Positions 58,261 through 64,000 of a stretch of DNA of 64,000 nucleotides are shown piece after piece; the first letter of the stretch is position 1; the number at the start of each line of letters is the position of its first letter. Position numbers and translations under genes: made by a program. The stretch is from Patescibacteria group bacterium. Lineage in GTDB: Bacteria; Patescibacteriota; Patescibacteriia; 2-12-FULL-60-25. The DNA lies in NCBI GenBank assembly GCA_029210915.1, contig JARGGJ010000002.1:34025-98024 (forward strand), given 5' to 3'. The notes under the pieces were generated by a model. The model searched no databases. It was given only the letters and a program-made list of their open reading frames with translations, and had not been told where the DNA came from.

Positions 58261-59325
58261 TTAAAGCCCCAACGCTTCCGCAAAAAACCCTTCCATCTCA
58301 TCCATGGTCATTGCATTGTAAGGAATATAAACCTGAGAATGATTCGCTTCGCTCAACCAAACACCCGCACTGAATTTTACGGTTGTCTCACCAACTACAC
58401 GACATGTCTCATTTGTAAAATCATCATTCCAATCACAATCTTCTTTATCCTTTGTCTGTGTTAATCCAAATTCAATCCTTTCCAATCTCTGATTTGTAAC
58501 ATTGATATTTGCCGCCATGTGCAAAGCTCGAGCGTCAATAAGATTCTCATTATATTCATCACGCGCCGTCTTTATCGCCTCTGTTCTCGCTTTGTAATCT
58601 TTGATCTTATATGCCTCGTTTAACTCCGCTTGATACTCACGATACAAAACATTTCGATTGATACCAACCCTCACTCTCACCATATCTTCGCCTTTTGTAT
58701 TCTTATATCTTTTTTCCGTACTTAAGACTTGTAAAAATTGTTTATCTCCCAAATTTTTAAACATGTCGAATAATTTATCAGTAGGATCAACGCCACCCGG
58801 CGCTATTGGCGGTAAAATTTCGTTAATGCCTTCATCTTTAGGAGCGTCGAAAGTAAACCATCTTTGTGTAATAGGAGAGAGGTCCGCACCCAGTTCGATT
58901 AGTTGATTCTTTAGTGATTCCGGCAATTGACCAACTTTTACATACATATCCGGCTTCACGATTCTCCAATAAATAGCGAGCGGATCGGAAATCGTAAAAA
59001 CATCAGTTTCATCCTCTATATACATTTTATTGATTCTAAAATATCCTTCGCCATTCTGATATCCCTCATCATCTTTTGGCAAACTTCTTTGAGCAAAGTT
59101 CATTGAAAAAGAAACTTTCTGCGGACCGTTGTAATAACTGTTATCCGAGATGGTTTCCACCAAATCCATATTCATATCCCCCGACATATTCATGCCCGAG
59201 TCAGAATCATAATTGGCGAGTGTTTGATTTAAAATCTCCTGAGGTGTGGCCGCGAGCGCGCTGGATGCGTAAAAAATTACCGCAAAAGCAACTGCATAAC
59301 CAACTAAATAAGCTATTTTTTTCAT
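58261..59325 (-). CDS. Secreted protein of unknown function
   Basis: A 354-residue exported protein. The signal peptide ends at SSALA-ATP (about residue 25). The mature part begins PQEILNQTLANYDSDSGMN and alternates beta strands (YNGPQKVSFSMNFAQRS, INKMYIEDETDVFTI) with a helical middle (AYKIKDYKARTEAIKTARD). The C-terminus ends TVKFSAGVWLSEANHSQVYI. The N-terminal beta layout could be a LolA/LppX-like lipid-binding fold, but this is only a resemblance. TATAAT ends 9 nt before the ATG, so the mRNA is probably leaderless. Confidence 0.75.
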   Translation of the reverse strand: MKKIAYLVGYAVAFAVIFYASSALAATPQEILNQTLANYDSDSGMNMSGDMNMDLVETISDNSYYNGPQKVSFSMNFAQRSLPKDDEGYQNGEGYFRINKMYIEDETDVFTISDPLAIYWRIVKPDMYVKVGQLPESLKNQLIELGADLSPITQRWFTFDAPKDEGINEILPPIAPGGVDPTDKLFDMFKNLGDKQFLQVLSTEKRYKNTKGEDMVRVRVGINRNVLYREYQAELNEAYKIKDYKARTEAIKTARDEYNENLIDARALHMAANINVTNQRLERIEFGLTQTKDKEDCDWNDDFTNETCRVVGETTVKFSAGVWLSEANHSQVYIPYNAMTMDEMEGFFAEALGL

Positions 59326-59334
59326 AGTAAAATC

Positions 59335-59340
59335 ATTATA
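59335..59340 (-). promoter_or_regulatory. -10 element of the 58261-59325 gene
   Basis: TATAAT on the minus strand, 9 nt before the ATG at 59325. Confidence 0.55.
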
Positions 59341-59367
59341 ACGTCATACCCCAATAACGTCCACATA

Positions 59368-59396
59368 TTGACTTTTAGTTTAAAACAAGTATTCTT
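59368..59396 (+). promoter_or_regulatory. Accessory-class promoter
   Basis: TTGACT, 17 nt, ATTCTT; here the spacer ends in AGT rather than TGC. Confidence 0.5.
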
Positions 59397-59425
59397 ATCA
59401 AAGATCTTCGACAAAGGATAAAAAA

Positions 59426-59938
59426 ATGGCTCCCATACACTTTACAGTTATAGGTATATTAAGCCTCGCGGTTCTCATTCCATTAATTGTAATCGTTAGA
59501 GCTTTAAATATATTTATTATTATTAAAGCGAAGTGGAGCAAAGTAATTAAACGAATCATAATGTGGCTACTTGAAGGTGTTATTTATTTAGTAATTGTTT
59601 CACCATATATTTTATACATACATTTTTTTGATTTTAAGTTTATAAATATAGTCTTTGGTGCTTGCTTTCTGGCATTTCCAACAGTGTTAGTAGTCTACTC
59701 AGCTTTCAAAATATTTCTGCCAAGAAGAAAATATCTATTGATTCATAATTTTGATAGAAGTTCATTTACATTTTCAAAACCATATCCTGAGCAAGTAGAT
59801 ATTACGATTTTGCGGATTGGCGTTGTTCAAAAAATATTATTCTGTTTGGAAAGAAATAAGATCATGAAGCACGTCTTCAAGCCATACACTCAATATGTAC
59901 CTGAGGATCAAGAAATCGTCTTTGCTCCTTTTAGATAA
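59426..59938 (+). CDS. Small membrane protein
   Basis: A 170-residue protein with three membrane segments in its first half (about residues 8-32 IGILSLAVLIPLIVIVRAL, 46-66, 75-95) and a basic, aromatic cytoplasmic tail (LPRRKYLLIHNFDRSSF, LERNKIMKHVFKPYTQY). GACAAAGGATAAAAAA is its Shine-Dalgarno. It has the accessory-unit layout with its own promoter and terminator. No family is recognised. Confidence 0.65.
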   Translation: MAPIHFTVIGILSLAVLIPLIVIVRALNIFIIIKAKWSKVIKRIIMWLLEGVIYLVIVSPYILYIHFFDFKFINIVFGACFLAFPTVLVVYSAFKIFLPRRKYLLIHNFDRSSFTFSKPYPEQVDITILRIGVVQKILFCLERNKIMKHVFKPYTQYVPEDQEIVFAPFR

Positions 59939-59963
59939 AGACTAAATTCAAACTCTCAATCTC

Positions 59964-59987
59964 AAGCACTTATTTAGGTGCTTTTTT
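59964..59987 (+). terminator. Terminator
   Basis: AAGCAC-TTATTTAG-GTGCTT-TTTT. Confidence 0.82.
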
Positions 59988-60010
59988 GATACAAAAATCA
60001 GTTTTACCAG

Positions 60011-60041
60011 TACAGTTACCCAAAGTGGTTAACTATACAAT
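60011..60041. mobile_element. Possible solo end of the element seen at 63755
   Basis: TACAGTTACCCAAAGTGG then TTAACTATAC resembles TACAGTTAACCTTCAAGG and GTAACTATC at 63756-63781. Both have GTTA...TAACTAT. It may be a scar or relic terminal repeat; the match is partial. Confidence 0.3.
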
Positions 60042-60122
60042 TGCCGGGCTATTATACTTATTCCACTGTATAGGCATTAAACTAATTGCTTAAAACTTAG
60101 TAAGCCAAAAAGTCGTTCACAT

Positions 60123-60151
60123 TTGCCACTGTTCTAATTTTGTTCTACAAT
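60123..60151 (+). promoter_or_regulatory. Promoter in the spacer before uvrA
   Basis: TTGCCA, 17 nt, TACAAT. Transcription would start around 60157, at the first base of the family H hairpin, 280 nt ahead of uvrA. Confidence 0.5.
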
Positions 60152-60156
60152 GCTCG

Positions 60157-60287
60157 TAATAACCAATAATCAAATTCCAATAACCAATAAATAACCAAAA
60201 TTCAATACTTCAATCACCAATTGGTTATTAGGCATATTGGGTTATTGATGATTTATTGGTGATTGGTAGCTTGGGTATTGGTTATTA
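60157..60287. repeat. Complete family H hairpin (ATAACCAATAAATAACC)
   Basis: TAATAACCAATA (60157-60168) and TATTGGTTATTA (60276-60287) are perfect 12-nt inverted ends. The left arm repeats CCAATAACCAATAAATAACC, the right GTTATTGATGATTTATTGG. Right-half copies are at 19783-19825 and 27197-27232. Confidence 0.8.
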
Positions 60288-60439
60288 TGCGGTTCTGTGC
60301 TAGATTATATCCAATCCAGCAGTTGTTGGAGTGCGTCAACTTTTAGACGCTGATTTTATGTTTATAATAACAAATATCAAATAGAAGAGAAGCTTAAGTA
60401 ACTCTTGCTATTTGCCATTTGCTATTTGCAATTAATTGT
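60288..60439. repeat. Remaining spacer before uvrA
   Basis: GCGTC-AACTTTTA-GACGC (60334-60351) is a small hairpin. 60371-60436 has AACAAATATCAAATAGAAGAG facing CTCTTGCTATTTGCC and CTATTTGCAATT, family C. No ORF is seen. Confidence 0.6.
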
Positions 60440-62989
60440 ATGAAAAACTCAATCACCATAAAAGGTGCCCGCGAGCACAATCTCAAAAACATCGACCTCG
60501 AGATTCCACGCAATAAGATGGTTGTCTTTACAGGCTTATCCGGCTCGGGCAAGTCGTCTTTGGCATTTGATACAATTTTTGCCGAGGGTCAGCGCCGTTA
60601 TGTGGAGTCACTTTCCGCTTATGCTCGACAATTCTTGGGACAACTCAAAAAACCCGATGTCGATGAAATCGAGGGTCTCTCGCCGGCAATCTCCATCGAT
60701 CAAAAAGCCCACTCATCAAACCCGCGTTCAACAGTCGCCACCATCACAGAGATCTACGATTACCTGCGTGTTTTATATGCCCGCATCGGCGAGCCTCATT
60801 GCCCAATCGGCGGGGAACCAATCCGCAAAATGACAGTCGATGAAATCGCCGATGTGATTCTCCAAACAACCATCGATATTCATACCAAACCCGATAAAAT
60901 CAAATCCCGCAAAAAAGCCTCCAGCAATAATGAGATATTAATCCTCGCTCCAATCGTCCGTGGTAGAAAAGGCGAATATTTTCAATTACTCCAACAAGCC
61001 TACGAAGGCGGTTTTTCCGAGGTTCGCGTCAACAGCAAAATCTACCCGCTCCGCGAACGCGTGCCTCTCGCTCGCTATAAGCGTCACAACATCGAACTCA
61101 TTGTAGATCGCATCCCGCTGGCTTGGCCCATCGAGAACAATCAACCACTCAGAACTCGCCTTGTCGAAGCTATCGAAATCGCTCTCGATCGCGCCGACGA
61201 CACTGTAATCGCTGTCTTAGATGATGGCACGGAAAAGATTATGAGCGCACGTTTCGCTTGCCCCGAGCACGATTTTGCTTTCCCCGAAATCGAACCGCGT
61301 CTCTTCTCGTTCAACTCCCCATACGGCGCTTGCGAAGCTTGTAATGGATTGGGCACAACCTGGATCTACTCCGACGAAATCTGTGAAACATGTAAAGGCG
61401 CGCGTTTGCGTAAAGAAGCATTAAACGTCTTGGTCAATAAAAAAAGCATTGTCGATGTCACTTCGCTCACAATCGAAGCAGCTTTGGAATTCTTTAAAAG
61501 CCTCAAACTTAATGAAACGGAACTCATGATCTCCGAGCCCATCATGAAAGAAATTCTCTCCCGCTTGGAATTTATGCATAACGTGGGTTTGCACTATCTT
61601 ACACTCAATCGCATCGCCGGATCTTTATCGGGTGGTGAAGCCCAGCGTATCCGCCTTGCATCGCAGATTGGCTCCGGTTTAGTCGGCGCACTCTACGTTT
61701 TAGACGAGCCAACCATCGGCTTGCATCAAAAAGATAATGCGCGCTTAGTCGAAACTCTGGAAAAGCTCCGCGATTCGGGCAACTCCATAATCGTCGTCGA
61801 GCACGATGAAGACACAATCGCAGCTGCAGATTATCTCGTGGATTTTGGCCCGGGTGCAGGTAAGCATGGTGGGCACATCGTGGCCAACGGAGAAATGCCT
61901 CAAATACTGCAAGATAAAAACAGCGTAACTTGTGCCTACCTTCGTGGCGATAAAACAATCCCCGTACCAACCAAGCGCCGTACAGAGGCAAAGAAATGGC
62001 TCGAAATCAAAAAAGCCAGTGCTTTTAACTTAAAAAACATTAACGTCAAAATCCCACTAAAACGCTTTGTAGCCGTCACGGGCGTTTCGGGCTCGGGCAA
62101 ATCAACTTTAATAATCGACATCCTCTATCGCGCTCTTGCTAAGAATCTTTATGGTGCAGAGGCAACCCCGGCCGCTCACGGATCCATCAAAGGCTTGGAA
62201 TGGATCGATAAAATCATCGATGTCGACCAATCACCAATCGGCCGTACGCCACGCTCTAACCCGGCAACTTACACCGGAATGTGGACTCCAATCCGCGAGC
62301 TCTACACCATGACTCCCGATGCTCGTATGCGCGGTTACAAACCCGGCCGTTTTTCTTTCAACCGCCCAGGCGGGAGATGCGAGCACTGTGAGGGCAACGG
62401 TCAAATTGCCATCGAGATGCACTTTTTGCCAACCGTCTACGTCCCATGTGATGTTTGCAAAGGGCGTAGATTCAATCGCGAAACTCTCGAGGTAAAATTC
62501 CGCAAAAAGAGTATTCACGACATTTTAAAGATGAACGTAGAAGAAGCGAATGAATTTTTCAAAGATATCCCGCCGATCCGCGATCGCACCAAAGTCTTAA
62601 AAGATGTCGGCTTAAGTTATATAGAACTCGGCCAACCTGCCAACACTCTATCGGGCGGTGAGGCACAACGCGTCAAATTATCTTCAGAGCTTTCCAAACG
62701 CGATACCGGACACACAATCTACATCCTGGATGAACCAACAACAGGGCTTCACTTTGAAGATGTAAAACAATTGTTAGAAGTTCTTCATAAACTCGTCGAC
62801 CGTGGCAACACGGTCATCGTAATCGAGCACAACTTAGACGTCATTAAACAAGCCGACTGGATAATCGACCTCGGCCCCGAAGGAGGGGATAGGGGCGGCA
62901 CAATCGTTGCCGAAGGCACACCCGAGGATGTTGCAGTCGTAGCAGGTAGTTATACCGGGCAGTATCTGAAGAGAGTTTTGAAGAGATGA
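60440..62989 (+). CDS. uvrA: Excinuclease ABC subunit A, without the insertion domain
   Basis: An 849-residue DNA-damage sensor ATPase of nucleotide excision repair. Two ABC cassettes: Walker [10 protein letters not shown] (residues 32-40) and GVSGSGKST; signatures [14 protein letters not shown] and [14 protein letters not shown]; Walker [13 protein letters not shown] and [13 protein letters not shown]. Zinc sites are CPEHDFAF...[13 protein letters not shown] and CEHC...[10 protein letters not shown]. The UvrB-binding region is present (about residues 125-240). Compared with E. coli (940) about 90 residues are missing between GLGTTW and CETCKG, where the mobile insertion domain lies. ATG 60440 was chosen over an upstream TTG in repeat DNA. 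Confidence 0.95.
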   Translation: MKNSITIKGAREHNLKNIDLEIPRNKMVVFTGLSGSGKSSLAFDTIFAEGQRRYVESLSAYARQFLGQLKKPDVDEIEGLSPAISIDQKAHSSNPRSTVATITEIYDYLRVLYARIGEPHCPIGGEPIRKMTVDEIADVILQTTIDIHTKPDKIKSRKKASSNNEILILAPIVRGRKGEYFQLLQQAYEGGFSEVRVNSKIYPLRERVPLARYKRHNIELIVDRIPLAWPIENNQPLRTRLVEAIEIALDRADDTVIAVLDDGTEKIMSARFACPEHDFAFPEIEPRLFSFNSPYGACEACNGLGTTWIYSDEICETCKGARLRKEALNVLVNKKSIVDVTSLTIEAALEFFKSLKLNETELMISEPIMKEILSRLEFMHNVGLHYLTLNRIAGSLSGGEAQRIRLASQIGSGLVGALYVLDEPTIGLHQKDNARLVETLEKLRDSGNSIIVVEHDEDTIAAADYLVDFGPGAGKHGGHIVANGEMPQILQDKNSVTCAYLRGDKTIPVPTKRRTEAKKWLEIKKASAFNLKNINVKIPLKRFVAVTGVSGSGKSTLIIDILYRALAKNLYGAEATPAAHGSIKGLEWIDKIIDVDQSPIGRTPRSNPATYTGMWTPIRELYTMTPDARMRGYKPGRFSFNRPGGRCEHCEGNGQIAIEMHFLPTVYVPCDVCKGRRFNRETLEVKFRKKSIHDILKMNVEEANEFFKDIPPIRDRTKVLKDVGLSYIELGQPANTLSGGEAQRVKLSSELSKRDTGHTIYILDEPTTGLHFEDVKQLLEVLHKLVDRGNTVIVIEHNLDVIKQADWIIDLGPEGGDRGGTIVAEGTPEDVAVVAGSYTGQYLKRVLKR

Positions 62990-63314
62990 TCTAACTGTCT
63001 GAACCTTGATTATTCATGATTTTAGCTCACAATTATCATGATTGTTTCGGAATATGAATAATAATCAAGCGAATCAAATTAATCGTGTAAATCAAGGTTC
63101 AAGACAAACAATCCTGCCAATCCTGTTAATCCTGAAAATCAAGGTAAATAAAAGAGACGGAGAATTCTCCGTCTATTACACTAAATCCAAGCTTTATCAG
63201 TACGATCTCAGATAGTAATTTGTCCTTCGGATTTGCAATTTCTTCATGCATTAAATTACATTTCGGGCTGGAAGGTGCGTGTTCATTCTGGGTCTTAACC
63301 GGTTCCGCATTAAG
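62990..63314. repeat. 325-nt spacer with family I words and a 20-nt palindrome
   Basis: CCTTGATTATTCATGATT at 63004 is complementary to AATAATCAAGCGAATC and AATTAATCGTGTAAATCAAGG at 63060-63093. ATCCTGCCAATCCTGTTAATCC repeats ATCCTG. AGACGGAGAATTCTCCGTCT (63155-63174) is a perfect palindrome that may end transcription on either strand. TAACCGGTT...AGACCGGTTTA at 63297-63325 is another. No gene is seen. Confidence 0.6.
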
Positions 63315-63683
63315 CTAGACCGGTTTATCACCAATGGAATTGCTTTCGATCGTTTTCAGTTTCTTTTGATTTATATTAGAAATCGGAAAACTGTTAGGAG
63401 CAGATAAAATTGAATAATCCGATCCGGCAATAAAGTGATTCTTAAGTTTGTTTAACACGCCCCTGATAATGTTTTTGGGTAAAACGTACAGGAGCCAAAT
63501 AACAAGCCATCCATACCAGAAAAAAGATTTTAGCTTGCGAGTCTCAAGATCACCCTCGAAAAGATGATTTTTATCGTAGCATCCCTCTACGGGGCCTCCT
63601 TCGCCCATAATATAGAGGTAAACTGAGATTAGATTTCCTAAAAGGGTAACAAGAAGCGCGAAAAAAAACATTTGAGGAGACAT
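63315..63683 (-). CDS. Small membrane protein
   Basis: A 122-residue protein with two membrane segments (about residues 5-27 MFFFALLVTLLGNLISVYLY and 54-72 FFWYGWLVIWLLYVLP), a short polar loop between them (MGEGGPVEGCYDKNHLFEG) and a basic tail. AAAGGAGTGAAAA is a strong Shine-Dalgarno before ATG 63683. Promoter TTGACA/17/TATATA at 63721-63749 supports expression. Accessory class; no family recognised. Confidence 0.65.
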   Translation of the reverse strand: MSPQMFFFALLVTLLGNLISVYLYIMGEGGPVEGCYDKNHLFEGDLETRKLKSFFWYGWLVIWLLYVLPKNIIRGVLNKLKNHFIAGSDYSILSAPNSFPISNINQKKLKTIESNSIGDKPV

Positions 63684-63720
63684 TTTTCACTCCTTTACTC
63701 CGCTGGTTATAGGTTTATTT

Positions 63721-63749
63721 TATATATCATAAAATTCATTTTATGTCAA
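63721..63749 (-). promoter_or_regulatory. Promoter of the 63315-63683 gene
   Basis: On the minus strand TTGACA, 17 nt, TATATA. Confidence 0.75.
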
Positions 63750-63754
63750 TAATA

Positions 63755-63815
63755 TGTACAGTTAACCTTCAAGGGTAACTATCTAGGCATCTAAGGGTAA
63801 CTAAGGTTAACTAAG
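63755..63815. mobile_element. Likely left end of an insertion sequence
   Basis: GTACAGTTAACCTTCAAGG, GTAACTATCTAGGCATC, AAGGGTAACTAAGG and TTAACTAAGCC repeat a GTTAAC/GGTAACTA word in both orientations right before a transposase-like gene. The element continues past the window, so its other end cannot be checked. Confidence 0.45.
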
Positions 63816-63821
63816 CCAATT

Positions 63822-64000
63822 ATGCCAGGTTCCCCAACATCAGCATCCAGAGAGATGCGCTTCAGATGGTATTTGCAAGTAGAAAAATACGGCAAACCCG
63901 TCCAAGAAATATGTACCATATTCGGTATCTCAAAGAAGACATACTATAAGTGGTACAAAAAAGATCATGGATATGCATCCAATGAATATAAACCAAGATC
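63822..64000 (+). CDS. Transposase/integrase N-terminus, cut by the window
   Basis: ATG 63822 opens a frame to the window end (59 complete codons visible). RFRWYLQVEKYGKPVQEICTI, then FGISKKTYYKWYKKDHG, is a helix-turn-helix of the type at the start of IS481/IS3-like integrases (compare E-x-C-x-x-F-G-I-S-x-x-T-x-Y-K-W), and NEYKPR may be the beginning of the usual D/K-x-S-R-x-P linker. The catalytic DDE domain lies outside the window. Calling it a transposase is an inference from the HTH and the repeats upstream. Confidence 0.6.
   Translation, partial: MPGSPTSASREMRFRWYLQVEKYGKPVQEICTIFGISKKTYYKWYKKDHGYASNEYKPR

Overview
The window looks like chromosome from a Patescibacteria (CPR) bacterium, probably of the Parcubacteria type. 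The grounds are general: compact housekeeping genes, a type IV pilus locus with the minimal CPR-style layout, many exported or lipoprotein genes of unknown function, few Shine-Dalgarno sites in front of core genes, and AT-rich spacers built from short repeated words. TGA is used as an ordinary stop (for example at 25284-25286 and 31794-31796), so the recoded UGA=Gly code of Gracilibacteria/SR1 is not in use. No rRNA is present; there is one tRNA (Ser-GGA).

Layout. 1-4.3 kb: a glutaredoxin fragment, then a minus-strand redox-defence cluster (Fur/PerR-type regulator, Bcp-type peroxiredoxin, Fe/Mn superoxide dismutase, 2-Cys peroxiredoxin). A perfect 7-1-7 Fur-type box lies just in front of the regulator. 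4.4-19.6 kb: housekeeping genes (era, an RlmD/TrmA-type methyltransferase, a SpoU methyltransferase, GT2, murJ, lepA, recJ, rnhA), a FecR-domain lipoprotein, and a candidate 272-nt structured RNA (14357-14628) with its own promoter and terminator. 19.9-34 kb: a complete pilus locus in one direction: surface protein, pilM, pilN, pilO, a PilP-position protein, pilB, a lone receiver domain, pilC, two pilins, pilD and four pseudopilin-like proteins. No pilT is seen. 34-37 kb: membrane/coiled-coil paralogues and a zinc-ribbon protein. 37-47 kb: lipoproteins, ligA, gatC, gatA, lgt, and accessory units. 47-50.7 kb: a thiol-redox set (trxB, two DsbA-like proteins, a SurA-like chaperone). 50.8-60 kb: small lipoprotein paralogues, tRNA-Ser, tspO, a 1022-residue surface protein with prealbumin-like repeats, an HD hydrolase and exported proteins. 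60-64 kb: uvrA, a small membrane gene and the start of a transposase gene.

Two gene classes stand out. Many core genes have a -10 hexamer only 7-11 nt before the start codon and no Shine-Dalgarno, which suggests leaderless mRNAs. About a dozen accessory genes instead sit in compact transcription units: TTGAC(A/C/T), 17 nt usually ending in TGC, a leader with AAAGGAG-type Shine-Dalgarno, the ORF, and a hairpin terminator that often abuts the next promoter. Several are tandem paralogue pairs, and two are much richer in GC than their surroundings.

Spacers between core genes hold several families of hairpins made from short repeated words, for example TAACGTCA, TAGCAAA, CGAAATA, GTAGGAC, AGTACTT and ATAACCA. 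Some of these words also occur in frame inside ligA and rlmD-like, probably recJ, and at gene ends, reminiscent of the palindromic elements of Rickettsia.
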